64,000 bases of DNA from JBBRHQ01 sp963840235 (GCA_963840235.1 CAWIYC010000004.1:86371-150370), one strand, 5' to 3'. Shown: positions 40,357-49,493, numbered from the stretch's first letter. The notes: generated by a model not told the origin, from the letters alone. Made by a program: numbers and translations.

Positions 40357-40740
40357 ATGGTCGAGGCGATCGCAGACATGCCCCCGGGAACCCTCGGCTT
40401 CCTCGTCCGCGGCGAGGTCTCGAGAGCCGACTACGCCGACGTGCTCGAGCCTGCGCTGAAGCAGGCGCTCGCCGATGGTGGGCGCTTTCGCGTCCTCTTC
40501 CAGCTGGGGCCGGGGTTGGACGCGTTCGAACCCGGGGCGCTGTGGGAGGAGGTCAAGTCCGACATCGACCTCGGCATCCGCCATCGCCGCTCCTGGGAGC
40601 GGCTCGCCCTCGTCACCGACATCGAGTGGGCCCGCCGAACCGCGATGCTGCTGGGTTGGCTGGCGCCGGGCGATTTCCGCCTCTTCTCCCTCGCCGATTT
40701 CCCCGAGGCCAGGGCCTGGGTCGGAGCCGAGGGGGGATGA
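40357..40740 (+). CDS. SpoIIAA-like (STAS-fold) protein
   Basis: A 127-residue protein. GTLGFLVRGEVSRADYADVL, then FRVLFQLGPGLDAFEPGALW and RLALVTDIEWARRTAMLLGW follow the SpoIIAA-like plan (beta-alpha repeats, membrane-surface helices). Members are lipid-interacting or regulatory single-domain proteins. A TAGGCT hexamer ends 9 nt before ATG 40357. It converges with the FtsH-like gene. Confidence 0.75.
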   Translation: MVEAIADMPPGTLGFLVRGEVSRADYADVLEPALKQALADGGRFRVLFQLGPGLDAFEPGALWEEVKSDIDLGIRHRRSWERLALVTDIEWARRTAMLLGWLAPGDFRLFSLADFPEARAWVGAEGG

Positions 40741-40757
40741 TCCATTCGGGAAGCCGC

Positions 40758-42335
40758 TCAGTCAGCCGCCGGCTGGTTCGAGAGCTCCATCAGAGCCGCC
40801 TCGACGGCCGGGAGCTCCGAGGTGCGCAATTCGTGCGCGGCGAAGATCTCGTCCAGGTCCTCGCGGGTCAGGGTCTCGCGCTCGAGCGCGTTGGCAGCGA
40901 GGTCGTCGAGGCAGCGGCGGTTGGCGCTGAGCAGGCTGAGCGCGCGGCGGTGCGCGTCGCGGGCGAGGGCCATGGCGCCGAGGTCGACGTCGCGGCGGGT
41001 CCGGTCGGAGAGCGAGTAGTCGTCGGTTGGAAGGGCGATCGGCGCGTCCCCGGGTGAGTCGGTCTCCACGCCCATCCCGAACTCGGAGATCATCTGCTTG
41101 CAGACGGAGTGAACACGGGCGAGGTCGTCGGCGGCGCCGGTGTAGGCCTCGCCGAAGACCAGCTCCTCCGCCGCCCGCCCGCCCAGCAGGGTCACGGTCT
41201 CGTCGAGGAGCTGCTCGCGGGAGCGCATGTAGGTGTCCTCCTGGGGCGAGTGGCCGACGAAGCCGAGCGCAGGGCCGCGCGGGACGATGCTGAGTATCTC
41301 GGGCGGGTCCAGCCCCACCAGCCTGCGGCAGAGGGCGTGTCCGCCCTCGTGGTAGGCGACGATCCGCCGCTCCTTCTGGGTCAGGCGCCGGGACTGCTGC
41401 GAGCCGACCGACTGGCGCAGCAGCGCCTCGTCGAGGTCCTCGCGGCAGGTCGCCCTGCGGCCCGCCCGCCCGGCGATGATCGCCGCCTCGTTGAGCGAGT
41501 TGGCGAGCTGGGCGCCGGTCATCCCGGTCGTCTTGCGGGCGACGTCGGCGAGGTCGAGGTCGTCGGCCAGCGGCTTGCCCTGGGCGTGGGCGCGGAGGAT
41601 CGCCTCACGGCCGTCGCGATCGGGAGGTGCGACCAGGACACGGCGGTCGAAGCGGCCCGGGCGCAGCAGGGCATGGTCGAGCTTCTCGACGTTGTTGGAG
41701 GCGGCGACCACGATCACCGTGCCCGGGTCGCGTTCGAACCCGTCGAGCTCGACCAGCAGCTGGTTCAGCGCCTGCTCGCGCTCGCTGCTGCCGCCGTCGC
41801 CACCGCCGCTGCGGGTTCCGCCGACGGCGTCGAGCTCGTCGATGAAGATGACAGCGCGGCCCGACTTCCGTGCCTCCTTGAAGAGACGGCGAATGCGGGC
41901 CGCGCCCCTGCCGACGAACATCTCGACGAAGCTCGATCCCGAGGCGGCGAAGAAGTCGACCCCGGCCTGGGCCGCGACGGCCCGCGCCAGCATCGTCTTG
42001 CCGGTCCCCGGGGGGCCATAGAGCAGCACCCCTCTGGGCGGCTGGGCTCCGAGCGCGTTGAAGCGGTCGGGGTCGCGCAGCCACTCGGCGACGTCCATCA
42101 GTTCGTCCTTGGCGGCGTCCACTCCCTGCACGTCGTCCCAGCCGACCGGAGCGGTGGTGGTCGAGCGGACCGTCTCCGGCTTGGTCGAGCGCATCGTCTG
42201 CCGCAGCAGCAGCGCGAAGACGCAGAGCAGGCCGGCCATGAAGAGGACGCCGAAGACCGGATACCAGGTGAAGAAGAAGCCGCTGATCGAGGCGACGGTC
42301 ACTGCGTGGCTGAGGATCGAGGAACCATTGGGCAA
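40758..42335 (-). CDS. FtsH-like membrane ATP-dependent zinc protease
   Basis: A 525-residue protein with two adjacent hydrophobic stretches at the N-terminus (SISGFFFTWYPVFGVLFMAG). The AAA+ domain shows GPPGTGKTMLARAVA (Walker A), VIFIDELDAVGGTRSG (Walker B) and LLRPGRFDRRV (SRH). The peptidase domain has zinc motif VAYHEGGHALCRR (HEGGH, family HEAGH). It lacks the periplasmic domain of canonical FtsH (about 600-650 residues), so it is a short paralogue degrading membrane or cytoplasmic proteins. TTG 42335 is a best guess; longer upstream frames are antisense to the FHA gene. Confidence 0.82.
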   Translation of the reverse strand: MPNGSSILSHAVTVASISGFFFTWYPVFGVLFMAGLLCVFALLLRQTMRSTKPETVRSTTTAPVGWDDVQGVDAAKDELMDVAEWLRDPDRFNALGAQPPRGVLLYGPPGTGKTMLARAVAAQAGVDFFAASGSSFVEMFVGRGAARIRRLFKEARKSGRAVIFIDELDAVGGTRSGGGDGGSSEREQALNQLLVELDGFERDPGTVIVVAASNNVEKLDHALLRPGRFDRRVLVAPPDRDGREAILRAHAQGKPLADDLDLADVARKTTGMTGAQLANSLNEAAIIAGRAGRRATCREDLDEALLRQSVGSQQSRRLTQKERRIVAYHEGGHALCRRLVGLDPPEILSIVPRGPALGFVGHSPQEDTYMRSREQLLDETVTLLGGRAAEELVFGEAYTGAADDLARVHSVCKQMISEFGMGVETDSPGDAPIALPTDDYSLSDRTRRDVDLGAMALARDAHRRALSLLSANRRCLDDLAANALERETLTREDLDEIFAAHELRTSELPAVEAALMELSNQPAAD

Positions 42336-42503
42336 GAACGCCTGCCGTGCGAAAAGGCGACCACCTTCAGTGTGGCAAGCAAAGCCGGTCTGCTCACTCG
42401 CACATTCGTCTAGATGTGGCGAATCGGCTAATGGCGGGCCTGGGGCGGCGGGAGCCTGTGGCTGCGGCGGCGCGGACTCTGGCCCGCCAGCCACGCTGGC
42501 TCT

Positions 42504-42509
42504 TAGGAT
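42504..42509 (+). promoter_or_regulatory. Candidate -10 element (TAGGAT) of a leaderless promoter
   Basis: TAGGAT ends 6 nt before ATG 42516. No Shine-Dalgarno precedes this ATG. Confidence 0.4.
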
Positions 42510-42515
42510 CAGGGC

Positions 42516-43199
42516 ATGAGCGACGCACCCCAGGGCCCCCGGGCCGTGACGGCGCCGGAGTTGAAGGCCCAGATCGAGGCCGAGCGCGAGGGACGCCCGT
42601 TCATCGTCTATCGCGACGGCGCCGGCGAGCAGCGGATCCTGGTCGTCGAGAAGGGGACCACCGAGATCTGGGTCGGGCGAAGCGGATCGGCGGACATCCG
42701 CATCGAGTGGGACGAGGAGGTCTCCAGCCTCCACGCCCAGATCGAAGTGGTCCGCGACGAGTGCACGCTCCTCGACGACGGGCTCTCCCGCAACGGATCG
42801 TTCGTCAACGGCGAGCGCATCCGTGGCCGCCACCACCTTCGCGACCAGGACATGGTCCGCTTCGGGCAGACCGTCGTCCTCTACCGGGTTCCCGGTGAAG
42901 GGAGCGCCGAGAGCACCGTGATCGCCAGCGAGGTCCCTGGGGCGGCGACGGTCTCACCGGGACAGCTGCGGGTATTGCTCGCCCTCTGCCGGCCGTTCAA
43001 GGACGGCGCCGCCTTCGCCACCCCGGCGACCAACCAGCAGATCGCCGACGAGCTCCACCTCAGCGTCGACGCGGTCAAGACCCACCTGCGAGCGCTGTTC
43101 GAGAAGTTCGGGGTGGAGGAGCTGCCGCAGAACCAGAAGCGGGTCGGGCTGGTCGAGCGGGCGCTTCAGAGTGGCCTGATCTCCGAGCGCGATCTCTAG
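42516..43199 (+). CDS. FHA-domain protein with C-terminal LuxR-like HTH
   Basis: A 227-residue cytoplasmic protein. Residues 45-128 are a forkhead-associated domain: IWVGRSGSADIRIEW, then SSLHAQIE and LSRNGSFVNGERI carry the phosphothreonine-binding Arg, Ser and Asn. Residues 150-215 form an HTH (NQQIADELHLSVDAVKTHLR) of the LuxR/GerE type. This pairing suggests a regulator controlled by Ser/Thr kinases. It is divergent from the FtsH-like protease, which it might regulate. Confidence 0.85.
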   Translation: MSDAPQGPRAVTAPELKAQIEAEREGRPFIVYRDGAGEQRILVVEKGTTEIWVGRSGSADIRIEWDEEVSSLHAQIEVVRDECTLLDDGLSRNGSFVNGERIRGRHHLRDQDMVRFGQTVVLYRVPGEGSAESTVIASEVPGAATVSPGQLRVLLALCRPFKDGAAFATPATNQQIADELHLSVDAVKTHLRALFEKFGVEELPQNQKRVGLVERALQSGLISERDL

Positions 43200-43432
43200 C
43201 GCGCCGCGCCACCCTGGCCTGAACGCGCCCTGCCCCCTTGGCTCGCACGCTGCCCCGTCCCGCTGTCGAGGGCAGGGACGGGAACGTCGGAGCGCTGGCT
43301 GAATGGTTTGGGCACCCATAGGTGCTGAAACCCTTCGGCGAATCGGCGAAGCGGCGAACGCGAACGCGAAGCGGCGAAGCGGCGAAGCGGCGAAGGTGCG
43401 GGTCGCGGGGAGGCCGCGTCCCCGGGGTGGAA
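43200..43432. other. Intergenic region with tandem repeat
   Basis: No gene is seen. It contains about eight imperfect copies of the 8-mer GCGGCGAA between 43335 and 43396. Confidence 0.5.
43335..43396 (+). repeat. Short tandem repeat of GCGGCGAA
   Basis: Units read TCGGCGAA, TCGGCGAA, GCGGCGAA, two shorter CGCGAA, then three GCGGCGAA. It is a simple-sequence tract outside genes that may vary by slippage. It lacks spacers, so it is not a CRISPR. Confidence 0.75.
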
Positions 43433-43894
43433 TCAGAGGTCCGGCGAGACCATCAGGGCGTTGATCGCGCTGTGGACGAAGCTCTCCAGCCTGGTCGCTC
43501 CGCCGCCTCGGCCGAAGCCTCCGTAAAGGGGGCTGGCGCCGTCCAGCAGCAGGCGCCGCACGATCGCGACCCCCCGTGCCCGCGGTTGTGGGGCGGTCTC
43601 GACCATCCTTGCCAGGGTCAGCAGCTGGTCCTGGCAGGATCGGATCGCGCGGCGGTCCAGCGGCGCCGCCGAGGTGGGCCGAAGGAAGGGCTGGTGGGAC
43701 TGCTCGACCGCGCCGCGGATCCCCCGGGCCAGCCGCCGCCGGGCCGCCGCCTGGGTGATCTGCTCAGCCCGCAGCCCCAGGCACGGATCCCGGGTCGGGT
43801 TGATCCCTGCCGCCAGCTCGGCGTCGAGGGGATGGGCCCGGACCCGCGCCCGGATGCGGAGCCGGCCTGGACGGTGTTCGGGAAACGTGTCCAC
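43433..43894 (-). CDS. Conserved hypothetical basic protein
   Basis: A 153-residue protein starting at GTG 43894 (VDTFPEHRPGRLRIRARVRA). It is Arg/Ala-rich with predicted helices (AEQITQAAARRRLARGIRGA, then IRSCQDQLLTLARMVETAPQ and GVAIVRRLLLDGASPLYGGF). Proteins with this VRAHPLDAELAAG beginning occur in Solirubrobacterales without a known role. The frame has proper stop and third-base composition; the opposite strand is less convincing. Confidence 0.6.
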   Translation of the reverse strand: MDTFPEHRPGRLRIRARVRAHPLDAELAAGINPTRDPCLGLRAEQITQAAARRRLARGIRGAVEQSHQPFLRPTSAAPLDRRAIRSCQDQLLTLARMVETAPQPRARGVAIVRRLLLDGASPLYGGFGRGGGATRLESFVHSAINALMVSPDL

Positions 43895-43977
43895 CTGCTG
43901 CTTGCCTACCCGGGGCCGATGCCGGCTGAACCCGGCCGGCCCGATCGAACCGGCTCAAGCGTACGACCGGGAGGCTC

Positions 43978-46605
43978 TCATCGCAAGACCTGCCAGTCGG
44001 AGGGCCGGCCGGCGCTGACCGCCATCGGGAAGCCGACGATATCGCCGCTCCGGCGATAGCCGGTCCGGCGCCCGTTCACGAGCACGGCCCGGACCCGGCC
44101 CGTCACCGTCACCGTCATCCTCAGCAGCGACGACCGCACCGGCCTGACGTAGCCGCGGACGCGGTCGGGCCCGTAGGCGACCCCCACCCGCGGTAGGCGA
44201 AGCTCGAAGCTCGAGACGGGCAGGTGGGGGTCGATCCGGTAGCCGGCGCGGGTCGGCTCGATGCCTGCCAGCCTGATCGTGTCGAACAGGCTCCAGGCCG
44301 GCTGGTGCATGATCTGCCCGGCGTAGCCGGTGGTGAGGCCGATCCCGCACTGCTCCGGGCTCGCGGAGTAGAAGGAGCGGCAGACGTCGTCGACCGAGAT
44401 GATCCCGTCCCAGTGGTGGGGGAAGGCCGTCGCATGGGCGGTCAGCGTGTTGCGCTCGAGCTCGTCGAGGGCGTAGCGCGTCGCCTTCGGAACGGTTCCC
44501 TCGAGCGTCCCCAGGGCCCAGGTGAGCCAGCCGTTGACCGCGTACCAGGCGCCGCCGACGAAGACGGCGTTGTTGGTGCCGATTCCGGCCGGGGGCTCGG
44601 AATGCTCGCTGACGTCGGGGTCGTTGCGGGCCGGCGACTGCGAGGAGCCGATCCGGGCCGGACCGTTGACCTGGGGCGGAGCGCCGATCCCGGTGAGGAA
44701 GCGGCGGATGTTGGCGACCAGCGTCCTCGCCTGCCCCGGCGCGGGCGCCCCGGCGAGGACCGCCCACGGCTGCGGCTCGCCGAAGATCGCCCCCTCGCCG
44801 ATCCGCCCGCCGCTGCCGTAGCCGCGCGAGTACCAGCCGCCGCCTGTCCACTCCCCCCGGACGGTCGCCAGGTCGCGGGCCCCGGCCGCCCGCAGGCGGG
44901 CGGCGAAGGCGTCGTCACCGCGGGCCGCGGCCAGCTCCGCCAGCCGCGGATAGACGTAGGCGGTCTGCGCGGGCACCAGCATCGACTCGTCCATCTTCAG
45001 GAAGATCGTCGAGAAGTCCGACCAGTCGCCGTTGGCGCCGGTGAGGTAGCCGCCGTGAGGCCCGAGCAGGCTCTCCTGGTGGGCGAAGGCGACCTTGAGG
45101 TGCCGCCAGAGCGAGCCGCCGGAGCCGTCCTCGAAGGGGATCTGCTCTCTGAAAGCCCGCAGGTCGCGGGTGGCAAGGCCGTACTCGCTGGCCGAGAGCA
45201 GCAGCCAGAGGTCGAGGTCGCCCGAGGTTCCAAGCGGGTCCTCGCCCTTGCAGAGCGGGCCCACCCCGTAGGCGATGAAGTCGCCCGGGGACTGCTGCAG
45301 CGCCGAGGTCCGAAGCACGTCCAGCGCCAGCCGCGGATCGGCGTAGATCAGCGGCAGCATGTGCTGGAGCGGGTCCCTGTAGGCCTCCTGGTAGCCGAAG
45401 TCGTACTGGTAGTAGCCGCCCTGCGAGATCACATGGGCGCCCCGGCACTCCTCGTAGGTGGAGCCGGATCGCAGCATGTAGGCGTCCCACTGGAGCTCGC
45501 GGGAGAGCCAGCTCCTTCCCTGGCCGATCCGCACCTGCGGCAGCCACCGGGCCCAGCGGCGCTCGCTTTCGGCGAGGGCCGAGCGATCGCGCCGGGCGCG
45601 GCGCACCAACCCGGGGATCGCCCCCGCATGGGCGGCGCCGTAGGCGTAGCGGAGCGTCACCGTCGCGCCGGGGCGGAGCCGCAGCGGCGCCCGGAAGGCG
45701 AACAGGGTGGCGCCGGTGTCCCCGGGGGCGACAGCCGGGGCGAGCCTGCCGTCGAGGTGGTCGGCGCCGACGGCGGCGGGCTGAGCGCGATCGCCGTCCC
45801 CGAAGAACGACTCGGCGGAGGTGGTGTAGCCGCCGGCGGGACCGTCGAGGACCGCGGCGAAAAGCGACAGCGGCCTCTGGTCCTCCCCCTCGGCGGCTTG
45901 GCGAGCACGCAGCAGCCGCCCATCCTGCGCGGTGGCGGGCCGGCCGAGGCCGATGTGGCGCTTGGCGTACTGGTCATAGGGGTTGACGTCCCAGAGCTCG
46001 AACCAGGAGACCTGCCGGGCTCTACCGGAGTGGTTGGTGATGGCGACGTCGTGGCGCAGCAGGGGATCGTCGCCGAAGGGCGCGTAAACATGCTCGGCCA
46101 CCGTCAGGCCCGAGACCCTGGTTCGCCGCCGCACGTAGCCGACTCCGAACCAGCGCCCGCTGCGCGCCCCCCGCGAGCGGTCGTCGTAGAGAGTGCTGAT
46201 GGTGCGTCCCCCGAGGCGGAGGAAGCCGAAGCCGCCGGCGAAGTGGTCTGCGGACGGCTCGTAGCGGTTGGCCCACTGATAGCGGCGGTCCTGGCTCCAG
46301 AGCTGCACGTAGCCGTGGTTGAAGGCGTCGGCGACGACGTGGTCGTTGCCGACCTGGTGCCAGGCGTCGGTGCGGCCGCCAAGCTCCGGCTGGACGGCAT
46401 CGGGGTCGCGCTCCTCGTCGACGGAGTAGCGGTAGGCGGGGAGGCCGAAGGAATCCACGGTCCACCTGCCGAAGGCGCCGCTGCCGCGGGCCGAGGAGAT
46501 GTCCACCCGGGAGGTCTCGCCGGAGAGGGCCCCCGGTGCGGCTGCGGCGGCACCCGGCGCCAAGATCGCCAGCGCCAACCCTGCGAGCGCGGCGGCGCGC
46601 CTCAT
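43978..46605 (-). CDS. Secreted GH94/GH36-type glycoside hydrolase or phosphorylase-like protein
   Basis: An 875-residue protein with signal peptide (ALAGLALAILAPGAAAA). The N-terminal beta-sandwich (about 40-330) includes FGRWTVDSFGLPAYRY and VAITNHSGRARQVSWFELWD; the (alpha/alpha)6 barrel follows with GGYYQYDFGYQEAYRDPLQH, NGDWSDFSTIF and FGEPQPWAVLAG. This order resembles cellobiose phosphorylase-like GH94 proteins. The catalytic Asp region (D in SGDLDLWLLL or NGDWSD) cannot be assigned firmly. The ATG overlaps the stop of the TetR gene (ATGA), so the two are coupled. Confidence 0.8.
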   Translation of the reverse strand: MRRAAALAGLALAILAPGAAAAAPGALSGETSRVDISSARGSGAFGRWTVDSFGLPAYRYSVDEERDPDAVQPELGGRTDAWHQVGNDHVVADAFNHGYVQLWSQDRRYQWANRYEPSADHFAGGFGFLRLGGRTISTLYDDRSRGARSGRWFGVGYVRRRTRVSGLTVAEHVYAPFGDDPLLRHDVAITNHSGRARQVSWFELWDVNPYDQYAKRHIGLGRPATAQDGRLLRARQAAEGEDQRPLSLFAAVLDGPAGGYTTSAESFFGDGDRAQPAAVGADHLDGRLAPAVAPGDTGATLFAFRAPLRLRPGATVTLRYAYGAAHAGAIPGLVRRARRDRSALAESERRWARWLPQVRIGQGRSWLSRELQWDAYMLRSGSTYEECRGAHVISQGGYYQYDFGYQEAYRDPLQHMLPLIYADPRLALDVLRTSALQQSPGDFIAYGVGPLCKGEDPLGTSGDLDLWLLLSASEYGLATRDLRAFREQIPFEDGSGGSLWRHLKVAFAHQESLLGPHGGYLTGANGDWSDFSTIFLKMDESMLVPAQTAYVYPRLAELAAARGDDAFAARLRAAGARDLATVRGEWTGGGWYSRGYGSGGRIGEGAIFGEPQPWAVLAGAPAPGQARTLVANIRRFLTGIGAPPQVNGPARIGSSQSPARNDPDVSEHSEPPAGIGTNNAVFVGGAWYAVNGWLTWALGTLEGTVPKATRYALDELERNTLTAHATAFPHHWDGIISVDDVCRSFYSASPEQCGIGLTTGYAGQIMHQPAWSLFDTIRLAGIEPTRAGYRIDPHLPVSSFELRLPRVGVAYGPDRVRGYVRPVRSSLLRMTVTVTGRVRAVLVNGRRTGYRRSGDIVGFPMAVSAGRPSDWQVLR

Positions 46606-47222
46606 CTGATAGCCCCGGCGGCGGCGAAGATCATTCCCCGGCTGAGGAGGACGAAGCCGTCGACCAACTCGTCGCGTGAGATCTCCGCCCCCGAGAGCCA
46701 CCAGCGGCCGGCCTGCTCGCCGGCACCGACGAGCGCGTTGGCGAGCAACTCGATTCTGGCTTCGGGGACGACGTCGGCGAGGGCCGCCGAGATCGCCTGT
46801 GCGTTTCGCTCGCGCATCGCCGCCACCGCGCTCGGAGAGGCCTCGCCGTAGAGCACACCCCAGTGGCGGCGCCACCTCCAGAGGATGTCGAAGTAGGTCC
46901 CGACGAACAGCTCGAGGCGTTCGAGCGGTGAGCCGGCCGCGGCGATCGCCGCCTCGATCTCCTCGAACATCCGCGACCGGGCCCGCTCGATGCACTGCTC
47001 GTAGAGGTCCTGCTTGGAGGAGAAATGCCCGTAGAGCATCGGCTTGGTGACGCCGCTGGCGGCGGCGATCTCGCTCATCGAGACGGAGTGGAAGCCGCGC
47101 TCGCCGAAGAGCCGCTCGGCGGCCTCGAACATCAGCTCGCGGCGCTGCTCCCGGGGCAGGCGCCGGCGGGCGGAGCTTTTTCCGCTCGCGGGTGTTGTGG
47201 CTGTAGCCGGGGGCGAATTCAC
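46602..47222 (-). CDS. TetR-family transcriptional regulator
   Basis: A 206-residue protein. Residues 22-75 are a typical TetR HTH (LMFEAAERLFGERGFHSVSM, then IAAASGVTKPMLYGHFSSKQ). The C-terminal ligand domain contains LFVGTYFDILWRWRRHWGVL. It lies directly upstream of and overlaps the GH94 gene. A palindrome just before its GTG start suggests autoregulation and control of the enzyme. Ligand unknown; a sugar or surface-stress signal is plausible from context. Confidence 0.88.
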   Translation of the reverse strand: MNSPPATATTPASGKSSARRRLPREQRRELMFEAAERLFGERGFHSVSMSEIAAASGVTKPMLYGHFSSKQDLYEQCIERARSRMFEEIEAAIAAAGSPLERLELFVGTYFDILWRWRRHWGVLYGEASPSAVAAMRERNAQAISAALADVVPEARIELLANALVGAGEQAGRWWLSGAEISRDELVDGFVLLSRGMIFAAAGAIR

Positions 47223-47227
47223 AAGTT

Positions 47228-47240
47228 ACTGACGGTCAGT
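47228..47240. promoter_or_regulatory. Palindromic TetR operator candidate
   Basis: ACTGAC-G-GTCAGT is a perfect 6-bp inverted repeat around one base, 6 nt upstream of the TetR GTG and flanked by the AT-rich TTATATTAA. Its position between a likely -10 and the start would block transcription when bound. It could also act on the divergent remnant at 47283. Confidence 0.65.
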
Positions 47241-47282
47241 TATATTAACGGCGGCGGCCGAAACGCGTGCAGGAGGGGCGTA

Positions 47283-47600
47283 GTGAGAAGAAGAATCGCG
47301 ACTGAATCTGTGATCGCCGCTCTGGCCCTACTGGCAGCGTGACCTGAAGCGGACCCTGCCGCACCTGATGCGCGGCCTTCGCCGATCCCGCCCCCGGCCC
47401 CGCCCGGGTCAGCTACCGCTCGATCGCTCGCCGCTACTCCGTCTTAGCGGTTGGTGCGCGCGGGGGATCGTGGGCGCATCAGCCTGCGGGTCCCGCTCGG
47501 GCCCTCGAACACGTCCCAGGAATACACCCCCGGCGCAACCACCCACGTCTACCGCACCGATGTAACCCTGCGCAGCGCAGTTGGCCCGAGCGGCGGCTGA
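47283..47600 (+). pseudogene. Broken secreted-protein gene
   Basis: GTG 47283, with AGGAGG 7 nt upstream, encodes RRRIATESVIAALALLAA, a signal-peptide-like start, and then a TGA after 19 residues. The same frame continues past the TGA and a TAG (47445-47447) with RGRISLRVPLGPSNTSQEYT and TTHVYRTDVTLRSA, a plausible beta-rich C-terminus. Two nonsense codons and probable deletions indicate decay. It faces the TetR operator. Confidence 0.4.
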
Positions 47601-47625
47601 AGGCCCGGCGCGCCCGGGCCGAGGC

Positions 47626-48381
47626 TCACCCGGACTCGCGCTCGACCTGGGAGCCGCCGACGATCGCGTCCTCGCCGGTCTCGGTGAACTCGACCCAGGC
47701 CTTGTTGCCGCCGTCATAGTCCGGCGCCCACAGCTTCAGGGTCGCGTCCTGCTCCCAGACCCGGACCTTCTCGTCGCTCTCGGGGTCGAGGCCACGCCAG
47801 ACGCGGATGAACGGGTTCGACTCCCACTCGTCCCCGATGGTCGTCGGCTCGCGGTGGCCGGGGTGGACGCGGGTCTCCGCGGGCAGCTCCATCAGTCGGT
47901 CCATGACCGAGGAGCGAAGATCCTCGAAGCCGCTGGCCCCCGGCGCCTTGGTGCCGCCGACGGTGCCCTTGAAGAGGACGTCGGCGGTGATCACGTCGGT
48001 GCCGTTGATGAGGAAGGCGAGATGTCCGGCGGCGTGCCCGGGAGTGTCGATCGCCTCGATCTCGAGACCGCCTGTGCTGAGCCTGCCACCCCCCTCGATC
48101 GTCTCGGTGACCTCGTCGGGGATTTCCTCGGCGACCGCGGGGTGGGCGACCAGCTCCGGGTTGCCCAGCCGCCTGCGGGCCTCGGCGATCCCCTCGAGGT
48201 GGTCGGCGTGGGAGTGGGTGAGGAGGATGTGGGTGACCTCGGTGCCCTCGCGCTCGGCCCGCTCGAGCAGCGGCTCGAGCACCCCGTTGCCGTCGATCAG
48301 AACCCCCTTGCCGCCCGGTTCGTCGACGACCAGGTAGGCGTTGGATAGCCATTGCGGATTCTCGGTGCGCTGCAGGATCAA
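47626..48381 (-). CDS. MBL-fold hydrolase, probable partner of mycothiol-dependent formaldehyde dehydrogenase
   Basis: A 251-residue protein. LTHSHADHLEG gives H-x-H-x-D-H near residue 58, and DTPGHAAGHLAF, ITADVLFKGT and HPGHREPTTIG supply the other ligands, as in glyoxalase II. TTG 48381 has GAGAGGA 6 nt upstream. It follows the mscR-like gene by 11 nt; mycobacteria keep the same pair (mscR with an MBL gene). Hydrolysis of S-formylmycothiol is the inferred role. Confidence 0.8.
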   Translation of the reverse strand: MILQRTENPQWLSNAYLVVDEPGGKGVLIDGNGVLEPLLERAEREGTEVTHILLTHSHADHLEGIAEARRRLGNPELVAHPAVAEEIPDEVTETIEGGGRLSTGGLEIEAIDTPGHAAGHLAFLINGTDVITADVLFKGTVGGTKAPGASGFEDLRSSVMDRLMELPAETRVHPGHREPTTIGDEWESNPFIRVWRGLDPESDEKVRVWEQDATLKLWAPDYDGGNKAWVEFTETGEDAIVGGSQVERESG

Positions 48382-48392
48382 TCTCGGTCCTC

Positions 48393-49493
48393 TCAGTCGT
48401 AGTGGATGACGCTGCGGATGCCGTCCTGGGCCTCCATCAGCTCGAAGCCGCGGTTGACCTCGCCCAGCGTCAGGTGGTGGGAGATGAACGGCTCGACGTC
48501 GATCTCCCCGGCCAGCCAGCGGTCGATCAGCTCCGGCACCCCCTCGCGTCCCTTGACGCCGCCGAAGGAGGAGCCGGCGACGCGGCGGCCGGTGATCAGC
48601 AAGCGGGGGACGATGTCGAGGGTCTCTCCCTTGCCGGCGACCCCGGCCACGGTGCACAAGCCCCAGGCCATGCGCGCCGACTCCACCGCCTGGCGCATGA
48701 CCTTGACGTTGCCGGTCGCCTCGAAGGTGAAGTCGGCGCCGAAACCATCCGTCTGCTCGAGGATGCGCTCGACCGTGTCGGGGCCGCCGGTGATGGTCTC
48801 GGTCGCGCCCTGACCCCGCGCCAGCTCGAGCCGCTCGTCGGAGAGATCGACGCAGATGATCCGCTCCGCCCCCTGCAGGCGGCAGCCGGCGACGGCGCCC
48901 AGGCCGACCATCCCGGCGCCGAAGACGACGCAGGTCGAGCCCTCGCCGACCCTGGCGGTGTTGATCGCCGCGCCAAGGCCGGTCGAGAGCCCGCAGGCGA
49001 ACAGGCAGGCCCCCTCCAGCGGCGCCTCGGGATTGATCTTGGCCAGGGCGATCTCCGGCATCACCGTGTACTCGGCGAAGGTCGACGTCCCCATGAAGTG
49101 GCGGATGTCCTCGCCGCCTCGGCTCAGCCTGGTGCTGCCGTCGGGTAGGTGCCCCTTGCCCTGCTCCTCGCGGATTGCCAGACAGAGGTTGGTGCGCGGG
49201 TCGCGGCAGTGCACGCAGTCGCCGCACTGGGGCGAGAACAGGGTGACGACGTGATCGCCCGGGGCGAGGAGGCTGACGCCGTCGCCGACCTTCTCGACCA
49301 CGCCCGCCCCCTCGTGACCGAGAACTGTCGGGGCGTAGCCGGAGGGATCGGCGCCGGAGGCGGTGTAGAGGTCGGTGTGACAGACACCGCAAGCGACCAG
49401 CCGCACCAGCACCTCACCGTGCTTGGGGTCGGCCAACTCGACCTCCTGAACCTCGAGGGGCTCCCCGAAATCCTCAAGAACAGCCGCCCGCAT
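48393..49493 (-). CDS. mscR: Zinc alcohol dehydrogenase, S-(hydroxymethyl)mycothiol dehydrogenase-like
   Basis: A 366-residue medium-chain dehydrogenase. CGVCHTDLYTASG and LGHEGAGVVEKVG hold catalytic zinc ligands, CGDCVHCRDPRTNLC the structural zinc, CLFACGLSTGLGAA the class III helix, and VFGAGMVGLGAV the NAD site. It would oxidise the formaldehyde-mycothiol adduct and may reduce S-nitrosomycothiol. The MBL gene downstream would complete detoxification. ATG 49493 is favoured by GGAGAG 6 nt upstream; ATG 49499 is possible. Substrate is inferred from the gene pair and phylum. Confidence 0.8.
   Translation of the reverse strand: MRAAVLEDFGEPLEVQEVELADPKHGEVLVRLVACGVCHTDLYTASGADPSGYAPTVLGHEGAGVVEKVGDGVSLLAPGDHVVTLFSPQCGDCVHCRDPRTNLCLAIREEQGKGHLPDGSTRLSRGGEDIRHFMGTSTFAEYTVMPEIALAKINPEAPLEGACLFACGLSTGLGAAINTARVGEGSTCVVFGAGMVGLGAVAGCRLQGAERIICVDLSDERLELARGQGATETITGGPDTVERILEQTDGFGADFTFEATGNVKVMRQAVESARMAWGLCTVAGVAGKGETLDIVPRLLITGRRVAGSSFGGVKGREGVPELIDRWLAGEIDVEPFISHHLTLGEVNRGFELMEAQDGIRSVIHYD

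Noticed and set aside
42336..42836. 167-codon extension of the FtsH-like protease
   Set aside because: It is antisense to the FHA gene and of low-complexity composition; the membrane segment follows directly after TTG 42335.
43335..43396. Tandem GCGGCGAA units as a CRISPR array
   Set aside because: Units are 6-8 bp and contiguous with no spacers, and there are no cas genes.
44224..46851. Plus-strand 875-codon frame opposite the GH94-like gene
   Set aside because: High GC keeps antisense frames open; it lacks a start context, signal or domain, whereas the minus-strand protein has clear family features.
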